A stretch of DNA of 64,000 nucleotides from JACIWG01 sp049969935 (GTDB lineage Archaea > Thermoproteota > Nitrososphaeria > JACIWG01). Each line of letters opens with the position of its first letter. Position 1 is the stretch's first letter. This document shows, one piece after another, positions 1 through 8,904 of the stretch. Both the position numbers and the translations under genes were made by a program. The DNA lies in contig JBMFNX010000003.1 of the NCBI GenBank assembly GCA_049969935.1, positions 1 to 64,000 on the forward strand, in the 5' to 3' direction. The notes beneath the pieces are model-generated. The model ran no database searches. It saw only the letters and a program-made list of their open reading frames with translations, and was not told the origin of the DNA.

Positions 1-82
1 AATAAAATCAGTAACCAAATACATAAGCTCATTCATAGCAATATACAACTGGATATTAAGGGATGGACTATCGTGACAACAT

Positions 83-133
83 CCCCATCCCAGAGTTAAA
101 GCTCTAGGCTTTCTTGTCAAGTTTTCATGTAAA
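83..133 (-). mobile_element. Terminal fragment of an IS200/IS605-like relic
   Basis: Positions 89-120 hold a GAGTTAAAGCTC near-palindrome followed by TAGGCTTTCTTGTC. They match 31027-31058 at 29 of 32 bases by eye. At the second site this motif lies at the far end of a relic whose other end is shared with a decayed tnpB at 12.9 kb, so I read it as the 5' terminal hairpin of the same element family on the minus strand. The rest of the element would lie before base 1. No coding remnant is visible in 1-82. The assignment to IS200/IS605 is an inference from the tnpB copy. Confidence 0.4.
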
Positions 134-159
134 TAGAATCAATATTATTGATTATAAGG

Positions 160-1302
160 TTAAGATAATAGTTGTACATTTCCTATCCTAACGTTCTTCA
201 AATATTTTTTAGCTATTGCGTAACATTCAAGGGCATGCTTGCTTCTTGTTGTTGGAAGGTCATATAGCATGTACTGTGGATAGAAGGCTAATAGGGTGTA
301 TGGAATATTTGGATCCAATTCTGCAAGAAATTTTGAAATCTGTTCAACTTCAAGTGCATCAACATATCCTGGCACCAATAGTGTGCTAGCTGTCAATAGT
401 GGTACTTCTGGTCGAAGACTATAGTATTTTTGGAAAATTTGTTTAAAGTTTTCTAGTGTCGGTTCATTTGAAACACCACATAAAACATTGTGTAATATTG
501 GGTTCCAGGCTTTTATGTCAAATTTGATTATTCCACCACTTTTTAGGGAGAGTTCAGCAGCCTTTTTAGCAAGCTCTCTATTCATGTACCCATTAGTTTC
601 CCAACATATTCTAAGAATCTTTCTCCTTTCAATTGATTTTTTAAGCGCTATTTCACTCACTCTTATTGCATGTAACATTTGTGGGGAAGGGTCTCCTCCA
701 AAATAGCATATGCATGAAACCTTTTCATCAACCTTTGAGGCAAGCTCTTCTGCACCCACTATAGGCTGTCTTTTTGATGCAAGCCTTCTATAATGCCAAT
801 TTTGACAGTATAAGCAATCGAAAGAGCATGCACCATAGAAGACAGCCAGATTTTTGTACCCAATTTCTGCACTTGGCATGTTAGCATATTTTGGAAAACC
901 TAATCCAGTACATCCTGGACAGAACCATTCTGCCACACAGTTTGTTGGCAGAGGATCATAGTACCATTCTAGTACACCCTTTGACGCTATTCCACCATAT
1001 CTTATCAATCGGCCACCGACATTTTCGACTAGACCACAGTATCCAGTTTTCCCTTCAACAATTCTACAGTTATTCGCACATAGGACGCATAGTACACCAT
1101 TCTCATCTTTTGGCACAGCAGATGGAAGACCGAACAGTATGCGACTTTTTACATGAACATTTTGTGAAAACTGTAGAGCTTGTTCAGGCTTATTTCGTAT
1201 ACAGTCAAGACATAATCCTATCTCCTTTGAAATTGTTTCTGAAACTTTATCACATATTTTACATTTGCCCAAAATAATACCATTAAACTTTAGCAAGCAC
1301 AT
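160..1302 (-). CDS. Radical SAM protein, PflA/AmmeMemoRadiSam-like
   Basis: This is a radical SAM enzyme with the cluster motif CSFDCLYC at about residues 159-166 (CX3CX2C), preceded by two Cys-rich parts: CX2C pairs near 14-17 and 31-34, and CVLCANNC near 72-79. The layout resembles pyruvate-formate-lyase-activating-enzyme-like proteins of the AmmeMemoRadiSam type, and a paralogue with a similar front end lies at 33.6 kb. I chose the ATG at 1302 because AAGGGG sits about 10 bases upstream; a longer reading from 1359 overlaps the neighbour by 4 bases. It follows the MFS gene on the same strand and may share its transcript. The substrate is unknown. Confidence 0.8.
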   Translation of the reverse strand: MCLLKFNGIILGKCKICDKVSETISKEIGLCLDCIRNKPEQALQFSQNVHVKSRILFGLPSAVPKDENGVLCVLCANNCRIVEGKTGYCGLVENVGGRLIRYGGIASKGVLEWYYDPLPTNCVAEWFCPGCTGLGFPKYANMPSAEIGYKNLAVFYGACSFDCLYCQNWHYRRLASKRQPIVGAEELASKVDEKVSCICYFGGDPSPQMLHAIRVSEIALKKSIERRKILRICWETNGYMNRELAKKAAELSLKSGGIIKFDIKAWNPILHNVLCGVSNEPTLENFKQIFQKYYSLRPEVPLLTASTLLVPGYVDALEVEQISKFLAELDPNIPYTLLAFYPQYMLYDLPTTRSKHALECYAIAKKYLKNVRIGNVQLLS

Positions 1303-1355
1303 TTTATAATTTTTCCCCTTTAGTTGATGAGACAAGGTACACACTATTATCTGGA

Positions 1356-2534
1356 TCAAATTTTATCAACAAATCGTCTCATTTTTATCACAAAAATTGC
1401 TATGCCTACTATTCCGAGGAAACCCATTAAAGTGAAAGCGTGCAAAAACGAGTAGTGGTCGATAATGTATCCTATTACAGCAGTCCATAAGGAGACGATT
1501 GAAAAGAGTAGAGTAAAATATATGCCTACAACCAAATCTCTTGAAGCACCTATAGTCATGTTTACGAGAGAAGACTGTATCAATGATGTGAATGAGAAGC
1601 AGAAAAAGCCTACGAAGAAAAGGTGTACAGCAAGTGTTATAGTTGCAGAAGAATGTATTATTAGCAAGATAACACTTGTAACCGCAAATATCGTGGAAAA
1701 GATTATGGTCCTAATGTAACCTTTTTCCGCACCAATTCTACCCAACAGTATGGGGCCTAAGACGCCTCCAGCAAGCTCGATAGTATAGAATATACTTCTA
1801 TTAAATTCATCTAAATTGATCCATTTAGCTAGGTATATTGGAGTGTAGGTTGTTATCATTACAATGTCTATTGCGGCAGCAATAAAAACTTGAGCAAATA
1901 GAATAGATAAAACACCCTCCGTTTTCAAAATTTTAATAACATCCACCTTTAATGGGGATTCAGTGCTATTAGTGGAAATTTTTTTGTCACCATTCAAAAA
2001 TAGGAATATTATTATCCCTACAACCAGGGAAGGCAGTGAAAACACTATAAGTGAAATCCTCCAAGTGAATAATATAGCTAGTAAAGTGATAAATATGGGG
2101 CCGATAATGTTTCCTATATAAGCTAGACCATAGTATAAGCCAAGTGCCCAGCCAATTTTTCTTTGCTCAAACTTTGTTGACAGTATTGCTGTACCCATAG
2201 GATGAGTAGGTGTAGTCCCAATATTTGACACAATTCTTGCGACAAGAAAATCAATAATATTTCTTGATACACCTGTAATAAATGTTCCTATTGACAATAG
2301 AATGTTTCCAACACCAAGAATTATATGTCTAGCAAATTTTCTGCTTAGCACGCTTGGAGCAAGTTGAAGCAGACCGCCAATTATAGATGAGATGGCAATA
2401 GCGAGACCGAATTCAGTGTAGCTTAATTTTAACTCACTAACTATTGTGGGATACAATACGGACATACCTACAAAAATATGCTGCATCATATGTGAAAATA
2501 TTGTTATAGTGAGAACCCTGTTCGCTGAAACCAT
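1356..2534 (-). CDS. MFS transporter
   Basis: This protein of about 390 residues has around twelve hydrophobic segments. The pattern is that of a major facilitator superfamily permease, with a 12-TM layout split by a charged loop near the middle (around the NGDKK stretch). The ATG at 2534 has GAGG six bases upstream and is preferred over an in-frame TTG at 2558, which carries GGTGAT upstream and cannot be excluded. It lies directly upstream of the radical SAM gene and both read leftward, so they may be co-transcribed. Nothing in the sequence names the substrate. A second, distinct MFS protein lies at 6.5 kb. Confidence 0.8.
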   Translation of the reverse strand: MVSANRVLTITIFSHMMQHIFVGMSVLYPTIVSELKLSYTEFGLAIAISSIIGGLLQLAPSVLSRKFARHIILGVGNILLSIGTFITGVSRNIIDFLVARIVSNIGTTPTHPMGTAILSTKFEQRKIGWALGLYYGLAYIGNIIGPIFITLLAILFTWRISLIVFSLPSLVVGIIIFLFLNGDKKISTNSTESPLKVDVIKILKTEGVLSILFAQVFIAAAIDIVMITTYTPIYLAKWINLDEFNRSIFYTIELAGGVLGPILLGRIGAEKGYIRTIIFSTIFAVTSVILLIIHSSATITLAVHLFFVGFFCFSFTSLIQSSLVNMTIGASRDLVVGIYFTLLFSIVSLWTAVIGYIIDHYSFLHAFTLMGFLGIVGIAIFVIKMRRFVDKI

Positions 2535-2652
2535 TTTCTGCCTCGATGGGAAGTTCAATCCATATCACCAGCACCTTCCCTATTCCAGCAAAATAAAATT
2601 TTATTTCCTGAAACTTGTTCCCACATAAAATGTAAAATTTTAAAATATAATG

Positions 2653-2660
2653 ATTATATA
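2653..2660 (+). promoter_or_regulatory. TATA box of the EamA transporter gene
   Basis: ATTATATA is centred about 30 bases before the ATG at 2687. This spacing fits an archaeal promoter with a leader of only a few bases. Confidence 0.4.
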
Positions 2661-2686
2661 CATTAAATTTTTAAGCTTGAACTAGG

Positions 2687-3550
2687 ATGATAGAACTCTT
2701 ACTTGGAATTCTTGCATCATTCTTTCTGGCCGCAGGTATTGTTGAAGCAAGAAGAGGATTAGAAAGATCAAACTATGAAGCGTGCGTCCTTATCATAACT
2801 ATGGTTGGGTTCACAATTTTTGTACCAATCGCAATTTCAACAACAGACTTTATTAGAGTAAATTTTGAGGGAATTTTAATGTTTCTTATAGCGGGTGTGC
2901 TTAACCCTGGCTTATCTAGAATATTCTTTTATAAGAGTGTTGAAAAGGTTGGTGCAGTTCTAACCTCCTCTATTACACCATCATCACCTATTATCAGTGC
3001 AATATTCGCTGTGATCATATTACAGGAAGAGCCTTGGATGGGATTATGGTTAAGTATAGCATGCATTGTTATAGGGTCAATATTTATTGAAATCGGGTCC
3101 CATGAAAAAAATTTTAGCGTGAAAACCAGTTCGTGGATAATATTGCCTGTTCTCGCATCATTTGTTACAGGTTTAAATGATGTTGTCAGAAAACAGGCTT
3201 TAACCTTACTAAACCAACCTCTTTTTGGGACAACCTTAGCCTATTTAGCAACATTATCATTATACACTATGGCATTTTCTTTAAATGGGAAACTATTCTC
3301 ACTTATTGATAAAAATAATTTTAAACTGTTTTGGAAGAGCGGCGTTTTTTTAGCGTTAGGCCAGCTTTCCAGCTTTTATGCACTTAGTTTAGGAAAAGTT
3401 TTGGCGGTTACACCACTAATATACACGCAACCCCTTTTCGTTTTTCTTTTGACAATATCAACTTTAAAGAAGATAGAGAATATTACATGGAAACCTCTTA
3501 TCGGGTCAGCTATAATGATTTTAGGCATAATTTTACTTTCAATAAAATAA
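2687..3550 (+). CDS. EamA/DMT-family transporter
   Basis: This 287-residue protein has ten predicted membrane segments in two repeats of five, as in the drug/metabolite transporter (EamA) family. The second repeat starts near residue 145, after a short charged linker. It has its own promoter, is divergent from the MFS gene and convergent with ridA. DMT proteins export amino acids, metabolites or drugs, or carry nucleotide sugars; the substrate cannot be read here. The length is normal for the family. Confidence 0.8.
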   Translation: MIELLLGILASFFLAAGIVEARRGLERSNYEACVLIITMVGFTIFVPIAISTTDFIRVNFEGILMFLIAGVLNPGLSRIFFYKSVEKVGAVLTSSITPSSPIISAIFAVIILQEEPWMGLWLSIACIVIGSIFIEIGSHEKNFSVKTSSWIILPVLASFVTGLNDVVRKQALTLLNQPLFGTTLAYLATLSLYTMAFSLNGKLFSLIDKNNFKLFWKSGVFLALGQLSSFYALSLGKVLAVTPLIYTQPLFVFLLTISTLKKIENITWKPLIGSAIMILGIILLSIK

Positions 3551-3569
3551 AAAAATTTAATGGACGCTA

Positions 3570-3947
3570 TTAATAGGATGCTATTACATCAATTTCTATA
3601 TCCATATCTGCTGGGGGGACTGCTTGCACTGTAGTTCTTGCAGGATAGTTTGATCTAAAATATTCCTTATACACTTCATTCATTTTTGGGAAATCGTTTA
3701 TGCTTTTTAGGTACACGTTAACTTTTACTACACTTTCTAGCGTTAATCCAGCTGCTTCAAGAATGTTCTTTATGTTTTCTAAGACCTGCCTTGTCTGTTC
3801 CTTTATGTCACCATCAACCTTTTTCCCCGTTTTCGGGTCTATTGGCCCCTGACCTGAAATGAAAAGGAAATTTCCAGCCTTTATGGCTTGAGAATACGGG
3901 CCTATAGGTGTTGGTGCACGTTCTGTTTTGAAAATCTCTTTAACCAT
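3570..3947 (-). CDS. ridA: RidA family enamine/imine deaminase
   Basis: RidA (YjgF/YER057c/UK114) proteins hydrolyse reactive 2-aminoacrylate-type enamines and imines released by PLP enzymes. The 125 residues match the family's length. The hallmark C-terminal block PARTTVQAVPPADMDIEID is intact, with the catalytic Arg at residue 104 and the conserved Glu near 118. The N-terminal APTPIGPYSQA block is also typical. It is a single gene, convergent with the EamA gene, acting in the cytoplasm as a homotrimer in known members. Confidence 0.93.
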   Translation of the reverse strand: MVKEIFKTERAPTPIGPYSQAIKAGNFLFISGQGPIDPKTGKKVDGDIKEQTRQVLENIKNILEAAGLTLESVVKVNVYLKSINDFPKMNEVYKEYFRSNYPARTTVQAVPPADMDIEIDVIASY

Positions 3948-4074
3948 ATTATCTCGTAGGAGATAGGTTTATAGTTTAATATAAAGTTTCAAATCAGTTA
4001 TAGATAAGTGGTTGATTTAGTATTTTTTAGAATAGGTTATAAATGTGTAGGTTTCCAGTTTTTGGGAGAGAAAG

Positions 4075-4317
4075 ATGTCTTTGGGGGATAAGATTGTGGT
4101 AGATGTCCTTAAAAGTGAGAAGCCTTTGCGTGTACCGGCTGAAGTTCAAGAGGAGTTAAAGGGTGCTGTAAGTGGAAAACTGCTTGCTTCAATGAAGAGG
4201 GAAAAAGTTTTTTGTCCTGTAGAAAAGGTTGAGAAACCTTTTCTTCTATGCTTTACTTGCAAAAATTTTCATAGCAGGGTTAGGGGTAAAGTCTATTGTT
4301 TAGGGAAAGACTTGTGA
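4075..4317 (+). CDS. Small Cys-containing protein of unknown function
   Basis: I do not recognise this 80-residue protein. The first half is charged and probably helical. The second half has four cysteines in the arrangement FCPV, then CFTC, then YCLG, which could bind one metal ion or a small Fe-S cluster. The ATG follows GGGAGAG by seven bases, and GGTTATAAATG about 35 bases upstream looks like its TATA box, so the gene is likely real. It is convergent with the next gene. Confidence 0.6.
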   Translation: MSLGDKIVVDVLKSEKPLRVPAEVQEELKGAVSGKLLASMKREKVFCPVEKVEKPFLLCFTCKNFHSRVRGKVYCLGKDL

Positions 4318-4341
4318 TACAGTCAATGATTTAAGACTATT

Positions 4342-4794
4342 TTATGACTTTTGTTCTTTGGGAAAGTGAGAGAATTCCTCATTCCATTTCCTGCATATGT
4401 AGTATGCTAGTCTCCAGAAGCCTATTGCTGGAGGCTTGTTTGGTATGTCAAATATTTGTATTTGGTAGACCTTAAGTGTTCTCTTTAGACGGTCATCCCA
4501 TACTAGTGCATTTCTTTGGATAAAGCCTAGTTTTACAAGATTTTTTATTATTGTTCCATAAAGGTTTCTTCTACTATACTTGAACGGCATATTATTGTAT
4601 AATATTTCCTTGTTCTCTAGCCTTCTGGCGAAAATGTTTAAGGCGTTCTTTGTTATGACCCCATTATTTTCTCTCATGTGGTCGAGTAAAAGTTTTGCAG
4701 CAATTTGAGTTCTCCTATTTGGAAATAATATTTCGAGAACACTTTTTGCCTTTATCACACTTTCTTCTGAAATATTTAGCCTCATTCTAAACAT
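4342..4794 (-). CDS. Hypothetical protein, possible winged helix
   Basis: This basic protein of 150 residues is not assigned to a family. Residues of about 35-105 give a helix-rich pattern (QIAAKLLLDHMRENNGVITKNAL, then YSRRNLYGTIIKNLVKLGFI) that looks like a winged-helix DNA-binding fold with a recognition helix at SRRNLYGTIIKNLV. It starts 29 bases after the GTPBP1-like GTPase on the same strand, so the two are probably one operon. A link to translation or RNA metabolism is only suggested by that neighbour. Confidence 0.55.
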   Translation of the reverse strand: MFRMRLNISEESVIKAKSVLEILFPNRRTQIAAKLLLDHMRENNGVITKNALNIFARRLENKEILYNNMPFKYSRRNLYGTIIKNLVKLGFIQRNALVWDDRLKRTLKVYQIQIFDIPNKPPAIGFWRLAYYICRKWNEEFSHFPKEQKS

Positions 4795-4823
4795 GTCATA
4801 TACTATTATAAGATAAGCTTTTC

Positions 4824-6404
4824 CTACAAACTGTATGTTTCTATTATTTTTCCAACACCCCTTGTCCGCCCCTCCCTGAACATGAAGGTTTCATTTTCTT
4901 CCAAATATTCTGGCCTTATCTGGAACTCGAATGTTGCTTCAGCAACATCCCCTGTTCTCAAAAGTTCTTTACCCATCTGGACTATCTTTGCAGTCTGCCT
5001 TATTGTGTGCGCATGTATTACTGGAGAATATCCTACCCTTATCGTTGTAGGATGATGCAATATTTTTATTATAGCCTTAAACGATTTTATAGGCTTCGGT
5101 GAAGATTTCTTATCCAATATAACTAAACCACGTCTAACATTTTCAAAATCTATTTCTGGTATCGCAAACGTTACACTTTGTCCAGCGAACGCTCTGTTCA
5201 CAAAGACTCTATTAATTTGTATCCCCTTAATCTTCACCCTCTTGAATGGAACTCTATCCTCGAACGGGCCTATGAATACTTCATCTTCTACAGATACAGT
5301 GCCCTCTTCTATTAAGCCGCTTACTACCGTACCAACGCCTGTCACGTTGAAGATTTCGTCAACATAGAATTTTAGAGGCTTTCCAGAATAATCTTTCCAA
5401 GAAATTCTTGGAGGTATTATGTTTAAAAATGTTTTTAGCTCCTTTAACCCGTCTCCTCTAGTATTTGATACCAGGAATATTGGAACTATCCTTCCACTCC
5501 TTATATGTCTTGCTGCAACAACAATGTCATCTTCACCTTTGACTATCATGGGAATCTGATTTATTCCCGGCAACTTTAGGATTCTCGTTATATCGTTTAA
5601 TGTTTCTTTTAGTTTTGGTTCTGGCGCAATATCTATTTTTGTCACACAAACTATTACAGGTATCTTGAGTGCGAGAGAAATGCCAAGGTGCTCTTTAAAG
5701 GTTCCAACGGTTCCAGCGTTTGCTGCAACAACCAAAATCGCGTAGTCTGGAAGATTCCCCATTATCCCCTTTAATGTTGTTCGAAGATATCTTTCGTGGC
5801 CAGCTAAATCTATAAGGTTAATTATTTTTGAAGAGTTAAGGTATATTTCGCTTTCACTATAGTTTAATAGTTTCGAGTTAACATCTTCTCCTTTCTCGTT
5901 AAATCCTAGTATGTGCGTGTTAACAGCAGAAGTTCTCCTCATTTTTATTTCATGAATGTATCTTACAACTTTGCTCATTGCTAAACCGTTCCCATCATCC
6001 AATATATTGTGGACTAGAGTACTTTTCAGAGTCGATTTTCCAGCGTCCACATTACCTAAAAGTACAATTGAAAGGTTCAAGGGTAATGTTTCAGCAATCC
6101 TTCTAACAAGAAGTTCATAGACGAGGCCTCTTTTCCCCTGAACCTTTCTAACCACCTTATATGATGCATTAATTTTTTTACAGACCTTATCAAAATTTTT
6201 GAAAGTAATTTCATACTCCTTTGGAGTTAGACCGAGGAGTTCTCCTTCGTCTGAGACACCAATTTCATAAAATGCTTCACCACCACCTTCGTTTAGGCGA
6301 TAATTTAATTGTGTGGCAAGCTCATTTAATCTTTCTTCATCATCAACAATAAGTTTAAGCTTGTACTCAATATTTCCTTCACTATTTTCTGACTCTATCT
6401 GCAT
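4824..6404 (-). CDS. GTPBP1-like translational GTPase
   Basis: This is a translation-factor-type GTPase of the EF-Tu/eEF1A superfamily. The G1 motif GNVDAGKST is at residues 117-125, the G3 motif DLAGHE at about 199-204, and the G4 motif TKID at about 255-258. A roughly 110-residue N-terminal extension precedes the G domain, and beta-barrel domains II and III follow. This layout and length (526) match archaeal relatives of eukaryotic GTPBP1, a protein linked to mRNA turnover and ribosome rescue. It heads a leftward pair with the 4.3 kb gene and is divergent from an MFS gene. Confidence 0.85.
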   Translation of the reverse strand: MQIESENSEGNIEYKLKLIVDDEERLNELATQLNYRLNEGGGEAFYEIGVSDEGELLGLTPKEYEITFKNFDKVCKKINASYKVVRKVQGKRGLVYELLVRRIAETLPLNLSIVLLGNVDAGKSTLKSTLVHNILDDGNGLAMSKVVRYIHEIKMRRTSAVNTHILGFNEKGEDVNSKLLNYSESEIYLNSSKIINLIDLAGHERYLRTTLKGIMGNLPDYAILVVAANAGTVGTFKEHLGISLALKIPVIVCVTKIDIAPEPKLKETLNDITRILKLPGINQIPMIVKGEDDIVVAARHIRSGRIVPIFLVSNTRGDGLKELKTFLNIIPPRISWKDYSGKPLKFYVDEIFNVTGVGTVVSGLIEEGTVSVEDEVFIGPFEDRVPFKRVKIKGIQINRVFVNRAFAGQSVTFAIPEIDFENVRRGLVILDKKSSPKPIKSFKAIIKILHHPTTIRVGYSPVIHAHTIRQTAKIVQMGKELLRTGDVAEATFEFQIRPEYLEENETFMFREGRTRGVGKIIETYSL

Positions 6405-6473
6405 TCACGCAATCATAGTACCTTTTGGAGACTAATAAGTTTATCGAACACAATTTTCATAAAATTTTAAAAT

Positions 6474-6487
6474 CTTATATTTAAATA
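6474..6487 (+). promoter_or_regulatory. TATA-like element before the MFS gene
   Basis: CTTATATTTAAATA lies in the 116-base divergent region between the GTPBP1-like gene and the MFS gene. It would place a start site about 15 bases before the ATG at 6521. No Shine-Dalgarno sequence is visible. Confidence 0.35.
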
Positions 6488-6520
6488 TCAATATTTTTGT
6501 ACCAAGAATACAGAACGTAA

Positions 6521-7723
6521 ATGTTTGAGGACTTCAAGAACATACCTTTGGAGGCAAAGTACTTGATTTTTGCCAGCAGTTTGCCAGCTGTTGCCTTCGG
6601 CACATTCTATGTTGACTTATCATATTTTCTCACTACAATACAAGGTTTGTCTGACGTGTTTATGGGTTCAGTTATTATGGTTATGGGTATATCCATGGTT
6701 ATCACAAGTATCCCCCTAGGAATTTTAGCAGACAGGTATGGTAGAAAAAAATTTCTTATTTTAGGAAATGTTCTAGCAAGCTTGACAATTGCAGTTTTCG
6801 CATTGACAACAGATACTAGCGTATTAATTTTAGGTGCAATTATTGAAGGAGTGTCTGAGTCATCATTTACAGCATCCTTTGGTGCATTAATGTCTGAAAA
6901 GGCAGGAGACCTTAAGAGGACATCAGCATTTTCTCTACTAGCCTTCGTCAATAATGTTGGTTTCAGTTTAGGAACATTCATCATACCATTTGTTTATTTG
7001 TTAGAAGATTTTGGATTAGACGACAAAGAAGCTCATGTTCTGTTTTTTGTCATTTTGGCATTACTCAGCTTTTCAGCAACCTTTATTTTTTTAAGGGTTA
7101 AAGAAAAAAGAAATTTTAAGCATATTGAAAATAGGTCGTGGATGCCTAAAAAATCCTTGAATATTCTCTTAAAATATACTTTGACAGGCGCTGTTCTTGC
7201 TTTTGGAGCGGGATTATTTGTTCCCCTTATGGCAAGATGGTTTTATCTAAAGTATGGTATAACGGATGCCTACAGTGGGCCTGTGCTTGGCATATCAAAC
7301 TTATTAATGGGTTTTACTAACCTTGCAGTTCCAGCACTAGCAAGAAAACTTGGAGTAGTTAACTCTATTGTGATAACACAAAGTGCTTCAACAATATTCA
7401 TGTTTTCAATACCGCTTTCTCCAAACTATATTGTATCAAGCGTTCTGTATATTATTAGAACGTTTCTTATGAACATGGCGAACCCTCTTCAACAGTCTCT
7501 TATAATGGGGCTTGTTGCAGAGGATGAGAGGGGTGCTGCATCTGGTATAAGCTCGTCTCTTTGGAGACTACCTAATTCGATAAGTGCAACCTTTGGTGCA
7601 ATGCTGATGGGTGAAGGGTGCTTGGATGAACCTTTCTATGTTGCAACCGTTCTATATATAGTATCAATACTATTGTTTTGGATTTTATTTAGGAAGATCA
7701 AGTTGCCTGAGGAAATGATCTGA
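6521..7723 (+). CDS. MFS transporter
   Basis: This 400-residue protein has about twelve membrane segments and the MFS loop 2-3 signature in the form GILADRYGRKK near residues 67-77. A charged central loop (KEKRNFKHIENRS) separates the two halves. It is monocistronic: the upstream neighbour is divergent and the downstream gene is convergent. The substrate is unknown; drug-efflux and sugar families are both possible. Confidence 0.85.
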   Translation: MFEDFKNIPLEAKYLIFASSLPAVAFGTFYVDLSYFLTTIQGLSDVFMGSVIMVMGISMVITSIPLGILADRYGRKKFLILGNVLASLTIAVFALTTDTSVLILGAIIEGVSESSFTASFGALMSEKAGDLKRTSAFSLLAFVNNVGFSLGTFIIPFVYLLEDFGLDDKEAHVLFFVILALLSFSATFIFLRVKEKRNFKHIENRSWMPKKSLNILLKYTLTGAVLAFGAGLFVPLMARWFYLKYGITDAYSGPVLGISNLLMGFTNLAVPALARKLGVVNSIVITQSASTIFMFSIPLSPNYIVSSVLYIIRTFLMNMANPLQQSLIMGLVAEDERGAASGISSSLWRLPNSISATFGAMLMGEGCLDEPFYVATVLYIVSILLFWILFRKIKLPEEMI

Positions 7724-7778
7724 ATACAATAGTTTAAAATAGTGAGAGGAAATCTTATACCCTTCACGAGTGAGCAGA

Positions 7779-8816
7779 TTACCTTCTTCTCGTGTATGAA
7801 ATGAATGCTATACCTCCTATCAATGCCTCTAACCACATCATTATAAATCTAATCATCATTGTAGCTGCTACACTAACATTTAATGGAATACCCGCTAACG
7901 TGTACAGTCCAGACATTATTGTTTCAACAACCCCGATCATTCCAGGTATCCCTACTGGAATTGATTGCACAGTAATCCCTATAGTGTATACTGCTACAAT
8001 TAAGGCAAAGGATATTGGATAGTTTAATGATTGGAAAACAAAGTAGGCTACAGCCACATCAAGAAACCAGAAAAGTATTGCAAATATTAACGATAAAAGT
8101 AGTGGGCGTCTGCTGTAGCCTAAAGTCTTTAGAGAAAATTCGAATTCCTCAAAAGCTTTTTGTAAAGAATCTTTGAGCCTCGAAGGGTTTTTCTTGCGAG
8201 CCAATCTTTCTATAAAGCCAGCTATTTTAAAAGCAATTTTAATTGTAATCTTTGGTTTTATCCAAAGCATGAGCAGTAGGATGAAACCGAAGCTTATGAC
8301 TGTCAAGATGAATATGAGTATAGTTGATAGGTAGGTGGGAAGATTGTAGGCTATTAGAAAGTAAATTAATCCTAAAATGGACCCGAGCATAAATGGAATA
8401 AAACATAATATTCTATGTATGAATACTGTTGCTGCAACATTTCCATAACCACTATCAGTTTCTTTAACAGAATACCATATTCTAAATGCTTCACCACTAA
8501 TTGAGGCTGTTGGAACCATTATGTTAAAGAACACGCTTATCCAAACACCTTCAAAGGCCCTGATAAACTTTAATTTTATGCCGGATGAATTTAGCAAAAG
8601 CAACCAAGATATTGTATAGAATATTACTCCAACAAACATTGAGATAAAGCCTAGGAAAAAATTGATTTTGTCAGAAGCCAACATAACTTCTATAACAGAG
8701 CTGATGTCAGAAAATATCATAAAAATTGCTAGCATAAAAAGGCCGATAGATAAAAGTGCAATGTGCTTTTTAGTAAACCTAGGCCTACCTTCTATTGAAG
8801 CAGTTTCAGTGCCCAT
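7779..8816 (-). CDS. Flippase-like membrane protein (UPF0104 / LPG synthase TM region)
   Basis: This is an integral membrane protein of 345 residues with about eight segments. The FWISVFFNIMVPTAS-like region and the C-terminal SIPVGIPGMIGVVE block are hallmarks of the UPF0104 family (lysylphosphatidylglycerol synthase transmembrane region, flippase-like domain). No soluble aminoacyl-transferase domain is present, so it is not itself an LPG synthase. Members are often tied to lipid or lipid-linked glycan movement. A TATATTAT stretch about 26 bases upstream supports a leaderless start at 8816. Confidence 0.8.
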   Translation of the reverse strand: MGTETASIEGRPRFTKKHIALLSIGLFMLAIFMIFSDISSVIEVMLASDKINFFLGFISMFVGVIFYTISWLLLLNSSGIKLKFIRAFEGVWISVFFNIMVPTASISGEAFRIWYSVKETDSGYGNVAATVFIHRILCFIPFMLGSILGLIYFLIAYNLPTYLSTILIFILTVISFGFILLLMLWIKPKITIKIAFKIAGFIERLARKKNPSRLKDSLQKAFEEFEFSLKTLGYSRRPLLLSLIFAILFWFLDVAVAYFVFQSLNYPISFALIVAVYTIGITVQSIPVGIPGMIGVVETIMSGLYTLAGIPLNVSVAATMMIRFIMMWLEALIGGIAFISYTRRR

Positions 8817-8870
8817 CTACTTTGGAGGAAAGCCTATAATATATAAATGGAACTTCAAAAAATTGGGAAA

Positions 8871-8878
8871 TTTTATAT
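8871..8878 (+). promoter_or_regulatory. TATA box of the etfB-etfA-glcD operon
   Basis: TTTTATAT is centred near 8876, about 28 bases before the etfB ATG at 8905. The mRNA is therefore probably leaderless. It lies beside an opposing AT-rich box serving the flippase-like gene. Confidence 0.45.
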
Positions 8879-8904
8879 AATATTTTTTAGAATGTGTCGA
8901 TAAC

